A DNA stretch of 64,000 nt from Oscillospiraceae bacterium (GCA_910575505.1 CAJTFK010000004.1:124001-188000), one strand, 5' to 3'; shown: positions 52,989 through 62,543, counted from the first letter of the stretch. A program made the numbers and translations. Notes: generated by a model from the letters alone, not told the origin.

Positions 52989-54044
52989 TCAATAGGTCCC
53001 GGCGGGGATGGTGTAGGCAGAGTAGAAGGGGGAGCTCTCCAGCAGGGAATTGGTGTGCTCCTCATCCAGGCCGACCAGATAGGTGGGCTTGGACAGGGCC
53101 AGATCGCTGATGGCGGGGGTGGGGGCGCCGGCCACGATGAAGGCCGCGTCGATCTTGCCGTCCTTCAGGTTGTCGGCGCTGTCGCCAAAGCTCTGGAACA
53201 CGGGCTGGATGTCCTCCTCGGTGAGGCCGTAGGCGCCCAGAACGTCAATGGCGTTGAAGTACACGCCGGAGCCGGAGGCGCCGATGGAGACGATTTTGCC
53301 CTCCAGGTCCGCCACGGATTTGATGTCGGGGTTGGTGGTGGCAATCTGCACCTGCTCCATGTACAGGGCGGCCACCACGGAGAAGTTGGTCACGGGGCTG
53401 TCAAAAAGGCGCTCGCCGTTATAGGCGTAGCTCATGACGTCGGACTGGACAAAGCCCAGCTGCACGTCGCCGGCGGTCAGGTCCTCCACGTTGGACTGGG
53501 AGCCGTTGCCCACCACAGCGGTGACGTTGACGCCGCCGTTGTTGGACACATAGCTGGCCAGCACGCCGCCGAAGGCGTAATAGGTGCCGGTCTCGCCGCC
53601 GGTGGTGAAGGTCAGGGCCTTGGACTCGCCGGCCCCCGCGCCCTCCTTGACGGCGGCCACTTCAATGCCCTTCTCCTGGAAGTACCTGGCCGCGCCGGGA
53701 TGATAGGGCACGGAGGTGACGGAGGAGGCAAAGGTCAGGTCCAGCTCGCCGCCCTTGGCGTGCTGCTCGGTGATGGCGCCGGTGTTCTCAAAGATGGTGG
53801 AGACGAATTTGTAGACGTCATCCTCGGACACGTCGTCCCGGGCGATGACCACCGCGCCCACGGCCACGGTGTTGGTGTCCACGGCTTCGGCCTTGGAGCC
53901 GGAGGCGTCGCTGCCGGTATCAGCGGGGGCGCTGGTTCCACTGTCGGCGGGAGTGTTGGAGCCGCTGTCGCCGCTGTCGCCGCCGCAGGCCGCCAGGGAA
54001 GCCACCAGCAGAACGGCCAGCAGCAGAGAGAAAAACTTCTTCAT
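52989..54044 (-). CDS. TAXI-family TRAP solute-binding lipoprotein
   Basis: The 351-residue protein has a lipoprotein signal (LLVASLAAC), an Asp/Ser/Thr-rich linker and the TAXI domain: LTFTTGGETGTYYAFGGVLA and IVSIGASGSGVYFNAID, ending LVGLDEEHT. TAXI systems take up glutamate, 2-oxo acids or related anions. Start at 54044 is preferred over 54071 and 54059 because of its Lys-Lys signal-peptide start. Confidence 0.92.
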   Translation of the reverse strand: MKKFFSLLLAVLLVASLAACGGDSGDSGSNTPADSGTSAPADTGSDASGSKAEAVDTNTVAVGAVVIARDDVSEDDVYKFVSTIFENTGAITEQHAKGGELDLTFASSVTSVPYHPGAARYFQEKGIEVAAVKEGAGAGESKALTFTTGGETGTYYAFGGVLASYVSNNGGVNVTAVVGNGSQSNVEDLTAGDVQLGFVQSDVMSYAYNGERLFDSPVTNFSVVAALYMEQVQIATTNPDIKSVADLEGKIVSIGASGSGVYFNAIDVLGAYGLTEEDIQPVFQSFGDSADNLKDGKIDAAFIVAGAPTPAISDLALSKPTYLVGLDEEHTNSLLESSPFYSAYTIPAGTY

Positions 54045-54359
54045 CTGTTCATTCCTCATTTCCTTATTCAAATTCTATAGTTTGCACGATTGTCCTGCAA
54101 GCATACGCATATCATACCTCTAATTCCTTCATTTTTCAAGAGTATCTTCCGGAAAAGTAAATATTTTTTGCAAGTTGACGCCCCATGGCCTGCATCCTTT
54201 CGGAATTTTGTGAAAGTTCATCAATTCCCTCCTGCAAATCCCCGCCCTTTGGGGGACGCTTTTTCCGGCGGACCGCAAAAATCAGGCCGCAAACAAAAAA
54301 GCTGGCGGCGCACAAAAAAGCCGCCCTTTGGAGGCGGCTTTGGGGACGCGGGTTCCTCT
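54045..54359. other. Intergenic region between TAXI gene and CBS gene
   Basis: Apart from the CBS-gene terminator at 54313-54340 and an AT-rich patch (54050-54130) likely to hold the TAXI promoter, I see nothing here. Confidence 0.5.
54313..54340 (-). terminator. CBS-gene terminator
   Basis: On the minus strand, GCCGCC-TCCAAAG-GGCGGC followed by TTTTTT. Confidence 0.82.
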
Positions 54360-54806
54360 CTATACGATTTTCTTCTGAAGGGACGGACTGCCCTCCCCGG
54401 TCTCCTCGGCCAGGCGGCAGATGATGTCCCGCCGGGTGACGATGCCGATGAAATTGTTCAGATCGTCCACCACAGGGATGAAATTCTGGTTCATGGCGCT
54501 GGTGACCAGCTCCTCGATGGAAACCGTAATGGCAACGGGCGGATAGCTGTCTTTTTTCAGGATGTCCCGTATGCGCAGGCGTTCCAGGTCCTTGATGGAG
54601 CAGGGACAGGGCGCACCCTTCTCCGGCAGGAGCCGCCACAGAAAGTCCCCTTCGCTGACGGTTCCCACATAGCGGCCCTGGCGGGTGACAACTGGGACGG
54701 CGCTGTAGCCGTGGTGCCGCATCTTCTCCAGACCCTGGCGCAGGGTGCTGTCCTCATACAGATAGGCAACTGACTGTTTGGGGTGCAGAAAATACGCAAT
54801 ATTCAC
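54360..54806 (-). CDS. CBS-domain pair protein
   Basis: The 148-residue protein consists of two CBS domains (about 15-60 and 80-135; SAVPVVTRQGRYVGTVSEGD, then FIPVVDDLNNFIGIVTRRDI). Such stand-alone pairs bind adenosyl nucleotides and act as sensors. GTG start behind AGAGGCAG. No partner is adjacent. Confidence 0.88.
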   Translation of the reverse strand: MNIAYFLHPKQSVAYLYEDSTLRQGLEKMRHHGYSAVPVVTRQGRYVGTVSEGDFLWRLLPEKGAPCPCSIKDLERLRIRDILKKDSYPPVAITVSIEELVTSAMNQNFIPVVDDLNNFIGIVTRRDIICRLAEETGEGSPSLQKKIV

Positions 54807-55092
54807 TATGCTGCCTCTTTTCTAAGCGGCGGAAATCCGCCCGACGGGAGTGGTTGGTATATCTATAATATACAGGAGTCCGCTGGAAAAGTGGTGAACA
54901 GTTTATGAAATCTGACCAGAAATTTTAAAATCCTTTGAATCCCTTGTCCCCCAGCGGGTCCGGGGGGCGCAGCGGCCCTCCCCTTCCCGCACCGGGAGGG
55001 CCGCTCTGATTGGAATGAACAAACCGGCTGAAACATCTCAGACACCTGTTTGCATTGTCTTTTCCGCCGGTTTCCCGCATGCTCCGAGGGGC

Positions 55093-56778
55093 TCAGGCCC
55101 GCTTGGCCCGGTTGATGGCGGACAGGATGGCCCGGAGGGGGGCCAGGTTGATGTTGTGGCTGAGGCCCACGCCCCAGTACTGCTTCCCGGTCCGCTGGTC
55201 CTGGAGGAGGATATAGGCCACGCCCTGGGAGTCGGAGCCGTCGGTAATGGCGTGGGAGGCGTAGTCCAGGAAGGTGAAGCGGGAAATCTTCTCCCCCTGA
55301 ATGGCGTTGAAGAAGGCGTCGATGGGGCCGTTGCCCTCTCCGGAGACCTCAAAGACCGTATCCGTGTGCCGCAGCGTTCCCTGGAAGGCCACATGGGAGT
55401 GACCCTCCGCGTCCACCGTCTCCCTGAAGGCGTGCTTGATGAGCTGGTAGGGCTGTCTGGCCTCGATATACTCCTGGTGGAACAGTTCTCTGATCCGCTC
55501 CGGAGCCACTTCCTTCCCCACTGCATCGGTTTCCTCCTGAACAACACGGCCGAACTCCGGCTGCATGGACTTGGGCAGGTCGAAGCCGAAATTGTGCTCC
55601 ATGATATAGGCGGCGCCGCCCTTGCCGGACTGGGAGTTGATGCGGATAATGGGCTCGTACTCCCGGCCCACGTCGGCGGGGTCGATGGGGAGATAGGGAA
55701 TTTCCCAGTACTCCGTGCCGGAGCTCTTCATATACTGCACGCCCTTGTTGATGGCGTCCTGGTGGCTGCCGGAAAAGGCGGTGAACACCAGCTTGCCCAC
55801 ATAGGGCTGGCGGTCGCCCACGGGCATCTTGGTACAGCGCTCAAACATCTCCCTGATTTTGTTGATATCCGAGAAGTTCAGCTTCGGGTCCACCCCCTGG
55901 GTGTACATGTTCATGGCCAGGGTGACCATATCCACATTGCCGGTGCGCTCGCCGTTGCCGAAGAGGGTGGCCTCCACCCGGTCGGCCCCGGCCAGCAGGC
56001 CCAGCTCGGTGGTGGCCACGCCGCAGCCCCGGTCGTTGTGGGGATGGAGGGAGATAATGGCCCTGTCCCGGCCGGGAAGACGGCGGATGAAGTACTCCAG
56101 CATGTCGGCAAACTGGTTTGGCATGCAGTTCTCCACGGTGGTGGGCAGGTTCAGAATCACCTTCCGCTCCGGCGAGGCGTGGAGATGGTCCAGAACCGCC
56201 TGGCAGATTTCCACGGCGTAGTCCATTTCCGTTCCCATAAACGATTCCGGAGAGTATTCAAACCGGAGATTCATACCGGATTCAATCAGAGGCTGAGACA
56301 TCTCATAGATCAGATCGGCGGCGTCGGTGGCAATTTGGGTGATGCCGTCGGTATCCATCTGGAAGACCACCTTCCTTTGAAGTGTGGAGGTGGAATTATA
56401 GAAATGGAGAATGACATTTTTGGCGCCCTGAATGGCCTCAAAGGTCTTTTTAATCAGGTGCTCCCGGGCCTGGACCAGAACCTGAATGGTGACGTCGTCG
56501 GGAATATGGCCCCCTTCGATGAGCTCCCGGCAGATTTCATATTCCGTCTCGCTGGCGGAGGGAAAGCCAATTTCAATCTCCTTGACGCCGATGTCCACCA
56601 GGGTATGGAAATACTCCAGCTTTTCCGCCAGATTCATGGGGTCAATCAGGGCCTGATTGCCGTCCCGCAGGTCCACGGAGCACCAGACGGGGGCCTTTGT
56701 AATGGTCCGGTCGGGCCAGGTACGGCCCCGGATGGGCTGGGGCTGGAAGGGAATGTATTTTTCAAATCCGGGTTTCAT
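55093..56778 (-). CDS. leuA: 2-isopropylmalate synthase
   Basis: The 561-residue enzyme has the HMGL-like catalytic barrel (CSVDLRDGNQAL, with substrate-binding Arg-Asp; SLHPHNDRGCGVA) and a C-terminal regulatory domain (about 430-560) that binds leucine. It condenses acetyl-CoA with 2-oxoisovalerate in leucine synthesis. The length fits the LeuA type 2 group. A T-box leader with a likely Leu codon lies upstream of its partner gene. Start 56778 behind GGAGG. Confidence 0.95.
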   Translation of the reverse strand: MKPGFEKYIPFQPQPIRGRTWPDRTITKAPVWCSVDLRDGNQALIDPMNLAEKLEYFHTLVDIGVKEIEIGFPSASETEYEICRELIEGGHIPDDVTIQVLVQAREHLIKKTFEAIQGAKNVILHFYNSTSTLQRKVVFQMDTDGITQIATDAADLIYEMSQPLIESGMNLRFEYSPESFMGTEMDYAVEICQAVLDHLHASPERKVILNLPTTVENCMPNQFADMLEYFIRRLPGRDRAIISLHPHNDRGCGVATTELGLLAGADRVEATLFGNGERTGNVDMVTLAMNMYTQGVDPKLNFSDINKIREMFERCTKMPVGDRQPYVGKLVFTAFSGSHQDAINKGVQYMKSSGTEYWEIPYLPIDPADVGREYEPIIRINSQSGKGGAAYIMEHNFGFDLPKSMQPEFGRVVQEETDAVGKEVAPERIRELFHQEYIEARQPYQLIKHAFRETVDAEGHSHVAFQGTLRHTDTVFEVSGEGNGPIDAFFNAIQGEKISRFTFLDYASHAITDGSDSQGVAYILLQDQRTGKQYWGVGLSHNINLAPLRAILSAINRAKRA

Positions 56779-56814
56779 ATGGGTGTCCTCCTTCAATTCT
56801 AGCAAATATCAGCA

Positions 56815-57429
56815 TCACTTTTTTTGCAGCTCTTTCAGCCGCCTGACCAGCCGGTCACGGTTTTTGGCCGTTTTCATAAATCCCGGCAGGGTATCCGCCT
56901 CGGTGCGCAGTCCAAAGCGCCCGGCCGGCTTTTCCCGCAGGCCGGCGCTGAGATAGCCGATGAGATAGGCCAGGTGCTCCCGGTTCAGCGCCCAGACCGG
57001 CCTGCCGCCGAAGCTGGTCAGAAACCACAGATCAAACCCGAACACGGGGTCCTGGCCCTGCCGGAGATCTCCGCCCTCGCCGTACCACACCTGCTTCCCC
57101 GTCTGCTCCACCCGCCCCGGCGCTGCGAAGCCGCAGTAAGGACAGGTGACCCGGAGCACGGGAAAGGTCTGCTGCCGCCGGTCCTGGATGGTGATGTTAT
57201 AGTACCGGCCGCAGGACGGGCACTGATTCTGTACCCGGAAGCGGTATCCGCTTAATTCCTTTGTCCGGGCGTGGCCGCAGCGGGTGCACCGGAAGTGGTA
57301 CGGTCCGTCTCCGCGGGTGACCAGACCCATCCCGCCGCAGCGGGGGCAGGTGACCCACAGCCCCGTTTTCAGGACGGAATAGACGCTGTAGGTCCCATAG
57401 GGTTGATCTGTAACTCGGTTTTCCGGCAT
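56815..57429 (-). CDS. Multi-zinc-ribbon protein of unknown function
   Basis: The 204-residue protein has four CxxC pairs (TCPRCGG, RCTRCGH, QCPSCGR, TCPYCGF) in its first 115 residues, so two zinc ribbons are likely, followed by a helical C-terminal half (about 120-204). It lies directly after the T-box leader and 36 nt before leuA, so it should be co-regulated with leucine synthesis. I do not recognise the family. Confidence 0.7.
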   Translation of the reverse strand: MPENRVTDQPYGTYSVYSVLKTGLWVTCPRCGGMGLVTRGDGPYHFRCTRCGHARTKELSGYRFRVQNQCPSCGRYYNITIQDRRQQTFPVLRVTCPYCGFAAPGRVEQTGKQVWYGEGGDLRQGQDPVFGFDLWFLTSFGGRPVWALNREHLAYLIGYLSAGLREKPAGRFGLRTEADTLPGFMKTAKNRDRLVRRLKELQKK

Positions 57430-57456
57430 AGCGCCCTCCTTTCACCTGCGGGGACG

Positions 57457-57720
57457 AAAAAAAGCCCCCGACTTTTTCAAGTCAGGGGCGCAGAATTTCT
57501 CCTCTACGCGGTACCACCCTGGTTCAGCAAATGGTCGCCCATTCGCCCTCACAGCCTCCAACAAGGCCACGGCCTGTAACGGGGCCAGCCGTCCCGCCCT
57601 ACTTCCACCTGTTCGGACGGACTGCTCGGGGGCCAGTTATCCACAGGGGCCCTCACGCCGGTTCGCAGCAACCACCGGCTCTCTGAGCGAGGACGTCCTG
57701 TCTTTCTCCCCTTCATCGCA
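57457..57720 (-). ncRNA. T-box riboswitch, probably leucine
   Basis: The minus strand carries the stem I apical segment AGAGAGCCGGTGGTTGC (57657-57684 region), the T-box sequence GGTGGTACCGCG (57507-57518) and a terminator (57457-57489; GCCCCTGAC...GTCGGGGGC then T7). The specifier loop appears to read GGATAACTGG, with CTG (57634-57636) as the likely Leu codon. Uncharged tRNA-Leu should prevent termination and allow expression of the zinc-ribbon gene and leuA. Confidence 0.92.
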
Positions 57721-57735
57721 TTTGCTTGATTTATT

Positions 57736-57764
57736 ATTTTAGCGAATCACACCGGCCTTGTCAA
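57736..57764 (-). promoter_or_regulatory. T-box operon promoter
   Basis: Minus strand: TTGACA (57759-57764), 17 nt, TAAAAT (57736-57741). Confidence 0.85.
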
Positions 57765-57811
57765 GAAAAATTTTTTGCCGGACAGCTTGCCCTGCCATTC
57801 GCACTCATTTC

Positions 57812-58516
57812 TTAATCATATTCTTCGCAGATAAATTTGAAATCCTCCGTCTTGCGCAATGCTGCCAAAGCGTGTTTCTCAATATGCTTCGACATGATTT
57901 CTACCGCATACTGGAAGTTTTCTGACGGATGGCCCTGGGCACAGCGTACCATTGTGATCAGCATCCTGTTGTCACCTTCGATATATTCAGACGGGTAGTC
58001 GCCGGAGTTATCGCAGGCATCTTCGTCGCGGTATTTCCGTCTTACTGTCTCCATCTGATCTGCGGTGCCGATCACTGCATGGTAATCCATGTTATCGCCG
58101 TCACAGTAGTAGTCGATAAAAAGCCTTGCCACAACGTCTGTACATTGTTGGATCTGCTCAATTATGGCATTTGCATTTCGGATAGCAAATCTCCGAATTC
58201 TCTCCTTAGCATCTTCCTCGTTTTCATAGCGGATGTACAAAAGCGTTTCGCGGCCCTTAAGCATAGCCGTAATCTTCTGAAGCATTCCGCCTTTGCCATA
58301 GAAGGCACGCAGCGTCCGAACAAGTTCTCCCTCCGGCACGCTGTACAACGTCATCTTACGCCATTCTTGCCCAACAGGAATATCATAATCAAGTATTTGA
58401 TACTGTGCGTCATAGTCAAAGGAGACAGCGGCGTCCCCCTCGATATCCTGACTAAAATCAGCAACGCTGTATACGCCTTCTTTGCAGGTGAGCGGAAAGT
58501 CACGCAATTCCAACAT
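57812..58516 (-). CDS. Hypothetical protein, AT-rich gene
   Basis: The 234-residue soluble protein is rich in acidic and aromatic residues (for example FIDYYCDGDNMDYHAVIG). It has no signal peptide or membrane helix. Its DNA is clearly lower in GC than the flanking genes, pointing to acquisition. I do not recognise the family. It lies alone, with unknown partners. Confidence 0.65.
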   Translation of the reverse strand: MLELRDFPLTCKEGVYSVADFSQDIEGDAAVSFDYDAQYQILDYDIPVGQEWRKMTLYSVPEGELVRTLRAFYGKGGMLQKITAMLKGRETLLYIRYENEEDAKERIRRFAIRNANAIIEQIQQCTDVVARLFIDYYCDGDNMDYHAVIGTADQMETVRRKYRDEDACDNSGDYPSEYIEGDNRMLITMVRCAQGHPSENFQYAVEIMSKHIEKHALAALRKTEDFKFICEEYD

Positions 58517-59233
58517 TTCGGGGGTCTCCTCCTACCGAATTTCCGATTTGGCAGCCTGTTACGAGTAAAGTATAGCACCAATAGGGGCAACATTCAACCC
58601 TTGTTTTTGAACACTGGCAGTAGCAGCATGCAACGGCTCGGTATATACCGGCCTGTGCTTGCCGGCGGCTGGCCGCCCCCCAGGCCCCTGTGAAACCGGA
58701 AACCGCTGCATCCGATTTTCAAGCCGCCTCCGGCATATGACCTTGTATGGCGCCCTTGCCGTCGGATGCTCAGAAGCCTGCATTTTGCAAGGGATACGAG
58801 CGCCTAATTGTCCACGCAGCGTCAGCGGCACTAAAAGAAAAAGGGAGCGCCCCAGGTATCCGGAACGCTCCGGCCTGCCCATCAGCTTTGTCCTTATCAG
58901 GCCCATAGACAGGGCAGGATACCCTCAACACTTCCACCGCCTTCCCGCAACCGCCATTCTGCCGCAAACGAGCCGCTGCCTTTTGTATTCCAGGGTGGTC
59001 AAACTCACCCTTTACAACATACATCTGATTCGTAGATTTTATGTAAGGGCCGGGCTCTGTCCCGGCCCGTCTCCCGGAAGCCCGGCATCATTGCAAGACC
59101 GGACGGGCACAGAGGCCCGCATCCTGCACCCAATAAAATGCGTAAACATACGCCCCCTTTTAAACCGGCCCTTGACGGGCTTCCGCCCAGATGCTATTCT
59201 ATAAAAAGAACAACGAAAGGAGCGGGGGAGCCC
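58517..59233. other. Long intergenic region with family B repeat
   Basis: The region is a mix of AT-rich and GC-rich stretches and holds the family B copy at 59033-59143. Frames in it have no ribosome-binding sites. A promoter for the yqeC operon is expected near 59190 but no clear boxes were seen. Confidence 0.45.
59033..59143 (+). repeat. GC-rich hairpin repeat, family B copy 4
   Basis: Starts AGATTTTATGTAAGGGCC and ends CAATAAAATGCGT, giving short inverted ATTTTAT/ATAAAAT ends. The core GGGCCGGGCTCTGTCCCGGC is the best preserved of the four copies. Confidence 0.65.
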
Positions 59234-59920
59234 ATGAAGCTGGCGGAGCTGCTGGAGATTCGCCCCGGCGTCACCGCCGTCACCGGCGGCGGGGGCAAGA
59301 CCACCCTCCTCCGGGTCCTGGGGGAGGAGCTGGCGGCGGCGGGACACACCGTTCTGCTCTGCGCCACCACGAAAATTTACCCCTTCCCCGGCCTTGAAAA
59401 TCTGGAAGACCCCGGCGAACAGGCGCTGAAGCGTGCACTGTCGTCCCGCCGTCCGGTCTGCGCCGGGACTTCGGTCCCCGGAACGGGGAAGCTGACGGCC
59501 CCTTCCCTTCCCATGGCCCGCCTGGCGGAGCTGGCGGACTATGTGCTGGCGGAGGCCGACGGCTCGGCGGGCCGGCCCTTCAAGGCCCACGCTGCCCATG
59601 AGCCGGTTGTCCCCAGGGAGGCCAATCAGATCGTCACGGTGGCGGGGGCCTCCGGGTTTGGAAGGCCCGTCCGGGAGGCGGTCCACCGGCCGGAGCTGTT
59701 TGGGTTTTTGACAGAGCTGGAGCCGGAGGACCCCGTAACGCCGGAGGCGGTGGCGGAGGCCCTCCAGACGGAGGCGTCCACAGCGTGGCCGCTGATCCGG
59801 GTCTTTGTCAATCAAGTGGAAGACGAAGCCGCCATGATCGCTGCCTCCCGTTTAGCGGAGCGGCTGCCTTGGCCGGTATTGGCCGGGTCTTTGCGGAAAG
59901 GGGAGTATTGGAGATGTTAG
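59234..59920 (+). CDS. yqeC: Selenium cofactor biosynthesis protein YqeC
   Basis: The 228-residue protein has a P-loop-like GGGGKTTLL (about residues 18-26), ATTKIYPF and YVLAEADGSAGRPFKAH, characteristic of YqeC. The family is linked to labile selenium in molybdenum hydroxylases (SDMH) but its reaction is unsettled. It overlaps yqeB by 7 nt. Start with GGGGGAG upstream. Confidence 0.9.
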   Translation: MKLAELLEIRPGVTAVTGGGGKTTLLRVLGEELAAAGHTVLLCATTKIYPFPGLENLEDPGEQALKRALSSRRPVCAGTSVPGTGKLTAPSLPMARLAELADYVLAEADGSAGRPFKAHAAHEPVVPREANQIVTVAGASGFGRPVREAVHRPELFGFLTELEPEDPVTPEAVAEALQTEASTAWPLIRVFVNQVEDEAAMIAASRLAERLPWPVLAGSLRKGEYWRC

Positions 59921-60705
59921 TCGTCATTCGCGGGGCCGGAGACCTGGCCACCGGCACGGCCCTCCGCCTCTGGCGGGCGGGGCTCCAGGTTGTTATGACC
60001 GATATGGAGCGGCCCACCGCCATCCGGCGGACGGTCTGCTTTTCCCAGGCCATTGTCCACGGCGAGACCGTGGTGGAGGGCGTAACCGCCCAGAGGGCGG
60101 AGAGCCCCGCCCAGGCCCTGGCGCTGCTGGAGACCGGCGTGGTCCCTGTACTTGCGGACCCCGAGGGGACCTGTGTCCCGGTTCTGAGGCCCGACGCCCT
60201 GGTGGACGCCATTCTGGCCAAGAAAAATCTGGGCACCCGGATGACCGACGCGCCGGTGGTCATCGGCGTGGGCCCCGGCTTCACGGCGGGGGCAGACTGC
60301 CACGCCGTGGTGGAGACCATGCGGGGCCATTACCTGGGCCGGGCCCTCTACGAGGGCAGCGCCCAGCCCAACACCGGCATTCCCGGCCTCATCGGCGGCT
60401 TTGCCGGGGAGCGGGTCCTGCGGGCCCCGGCGGACGGGGTGTTCCATCAGCTGCTGGACATCGGGGCCCAAGTGAAGCAGGGGGACGTGGCCGCCCAGGT
60501 GGACGGCCAGCCTATGGTCTGCACGCTGGACGGGGTGCTCCGGGGCATTCTGGCGGAGGGCACCCCGGTTTATAAGGGCATGAAAGCCGGAGACATCGAC
60601 CCCCGCTGTGAGCTCCGGCACTGTTACTGTGCCAGCGACAAGGCCCTGGCGGTGGGCGGCGGCGTGCTGGAGGCTCTTCTGCACCTCAGCGGGGCGCTGA
60701 AATAG
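59914..60705 (+). CDS. yqeB: Selenium-dependent molybdenum cofactor protein YqeB
   Basis: The 263-residue protein begins VVIRGAGDLATGTALRLWRAG, a Rossmann-like Gly-rich start typical of YqeB, and has VIGVGPGFTAGADCHAVVET and NTGIPGLIGGF. YqeB is required for selenium-dependent xanthine dehydrogenase and purine hydroxylase activity. Coupled to yqeC. Its last 28 bases are partly duplicated 85 nt downstream (60766-60793). Confidence 0.92.
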   Translation: MLVVIRGAGDLATGTALRLWRAGLQVVMTDMERPTAIRRTVCFSQAIVHGETVVEGVTAQRAESPAQALALLETGVVPVLADPEGTCVPVLRPDALVDAILAKKNLGTRMTDAPVVIGVGPGFTAGADCHAVVETMRGHYLGRALYEGSAQPNTGIPGLIGGFAGERVLRAPADGVFHQLLDIGAQVKQGDVAAQVDGQPMVCTLDGVLRGILAEGTPVYKGMKAGDIDPRCELRHCYCASDKALAVGGGVLEALLHLSGALK

Positions 60706-60802
60706 GGACAACCGTCTTCCTGACACACCGGGCGCCGCCTTTGTGCCGTGTGCAAGGGCTGATTTGCGCCTCAGCGGGGCGCGGAAACAGGGAGGAACAC
60801 GT

Positions 60803-61474
60803 ATGGCGGGAATCTGGATAGAGGGCCGCAGCACTCTCCGGGAAGTCTTTTCCCTGCTGAAGGCAGAAACCTGGGACTGCGGTTGGCTGATTACGGACCT
60901 GGAGTGTTATGACTATGAGGGCTGGGAGGGCTGTGAAAAATGGGCGGAAAGGCGGCTGTTTCTCACAAACCGGCAGCTTCTCCACGATGTGGAGCTGCGG
61001 GATATGCAGTTCATCTGGGGGATTTTCTCCGCCCTTCCCGCCGGGTGTACGGAGACAGAGGCCCTGGCAGCGGGCCTGCCCTCCTTTGAGCTCAATGACC
61101 GGAAGGAAAACATCTATCTTTCAGATACGCTCCTGCCGCAGAATTCTCTGGCGTTTCTGGAAATTTCCGTGGAGGATTCCAGCAGCGCCACGGTGGTCTC
61201 GGCGGACCCGGAGATTCTGAAAACCCTGTATGGCCTGCCGGAGTGGACGGAGGACGCGGAAAAGAAAAACCGCCGCTTCCATCAGATGCGGGCCATGGCG
61301 GGAGCGCTGACCGAAGAACTGGGCTGGGGCGGCATGAACGCCTTCACCCGACGGAACCTGTACGGTTTGCTCTGGCGGGCACTCTACGATCACCGGCCGG
61401 ACCGGCCGGTCCGGGAGGCGGACGTCCGGACGGCATATCTGAATTTATGGAAGGAGCGGGAAGCTCATGGCTGA
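60803..61474 (+). CDS. Unknown protein between yqeB and selD
   Basis: The 223-residue soluble protein (MAGIWIEGRSTLREVFSLLK...) is rich in Trp, Leu and Glu and lacks a signal peptide or membrane segment. I do not recognise a family. Its 3' end overlaps selD by 8 nt and it lies 97 nt after yqeB, so it is part of the selenium operon by position. GGAGG precedes the ATG. Confidence 0.68.
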   Translation: MAGIWIEGRSTLREVFSLLKAETWDCGWLITDLECYDYEGWEGCEKWAERRLFLTNRQLLHDVELRDMQFIWGIFSALPAGCTETEALAAGLPSFELNDRKENIYLSDTLLPQNSLAFLEISVEDSSSATVVSADPEILKTLYGLPEWTEDAEKKNRRFHQMRAMAGALTEELGWGGMNAFTRRNLYGLLWRALYDHRPDRPVREADVRTAYLNLWKEREAHG

Positions 61475-62507
61475 AAACGAAGTCAAGCTGACCAAGCTGG
61501 CCAGGTGCGCCGGCTGCGGGGCCAAGGTGGGGGCCGGGGTGCTGGCCCGGCTGCTGGAGGGCATCCGGGTCCATCAGGACCCCAACCTGCTGGTGGGCTT
61601 TGACAAGAGCGACGACGCCTCGGTCTATAAGATTTCCGAGGACCTGGCCCTGGTCCAGACGGTGGATTTCTTCCCGCCCATCGCCGACGACCCCTATCTC
61701 TTTGGTCAGATCGCCGCCGCCAACGCCCTCAGCGACGTGTACGCCATGGGGGGCGAGCCCAGGCTCTGCCTGAATATCATGGCCGTTCCCAAGGATATGC
61801 CCCAGGAGGCGGTCCATGAGCTGCTGCGGGGAGGCTATGACAAGGTTTATGAGGCCGGGGCCCTCATCACCGGGGGCCACAGCATCCTGGACGACGAGCC
61901 CAAGTACGGTCTGGCGGTCACCGGCTTTGTCCATCCGGATAAAATGCTCACCAACTCCGGGGCGAAGCCTGGAGACGTACTGCTGTTCACCAAGCCCCTG
62001 GGAATCGGCGTGCTGACAACGGCGGCCAAGGCGGAACTGGCCTCGCAGTCGAGCATCGCCTGCATTCACCGGTTGATGACCACCCTGAATAAAGGGGCCC
62101 GGGATGTGATGGTGAACCACCGGGTCCATGCCTGCACCGATGTGACGGGCTTCGGCCTGTTGGGCCACGGGCTGGAGATGGCCCAGGGCAGCGGAGTGGA
62201 GCTGGAGATTGACGTGAGCGCCGTGGATTTCCTGCCGGAGGCGGCGGAGCTGGCCCGGATGGGCATTCTGCCCGAAGGCATGTACCGCAACCGGAGCTTT
62301 GCCGAAAACTCCGTGGACCCGGGAACCGCGGAGCTCTGGCAGCAGGACCTGCTCTATGATCCCCAGACCTCCGGCGGGCTGCTGATGGCGGCGGACCCGG
62401 CAGACGCGGACGCTCTCTTTGAGGCGCTGAAAGCCGCCGTGCCCAGCGCTCAGCGCATCGGGACCGTCCGGGAATACCGGGGCGGGAAGCGCATCTTCCT
62501 GAAATAA
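61467..62507 (+). CDS. selD: Selenide, water dikinase
   Basis: The 346-residue enzyme has the N-terminal catalytic Cys17 and Lys20 (ARCAGCGAKVG; Cys, not Sec), the AIRS-like domains (GFDKSDDASVY and AMGGEPRLCLNIM), and a Gly-rich QTSGGLLMA near the end. It makes selenophosphate, the donor for Sec, for 2-selenouridine, and for the labile selenium used by YqeB/YqeC-dependent hydroxylases. The neighbours point to the last role. Confidence 0.96.
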   Translation: MAENEVKLTKLARCAGCGAKVGAGVLARLLEGIRVHQDPNLLVGFDKSDDASVYKISEDLALVQTVDFFPPIADDPYLFGQIAAANALSDVYAMGGEPRLCLNIMAVPKDMPQEAVHELLRGGYDKVYEAGALITGGHSILDDEPKYGLAVTGFVHPDKMLTNSGAKPGDVLLFTKPLGIGVLTTAAKAELASQSSIACIHRLMTTLNKGARDVMVNHRVHACTDVTGFGLLGHGLEMAQGSGVELEIDVSAVDFLPEAAELARMGILPEGMYRNRSFAENSVDPGTAELWQQDLLYDPQTSGGLLMAADPADADALFEALKAAVPSAQRIGTVREYRGGKRIFLK

Positions 62508-62514
62508 GCGTGCA

Positions 62515-62543
62515 CAGCGGACGGCAAAGCCGTCCGCTGTTTC
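62515..62543 (+). terminator. selD terminator
   Basis: AGCGGACGG-CAAAG-CCGTCCGCT followed by GTTTC. The U-tract is short. Confidence 0.65.
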
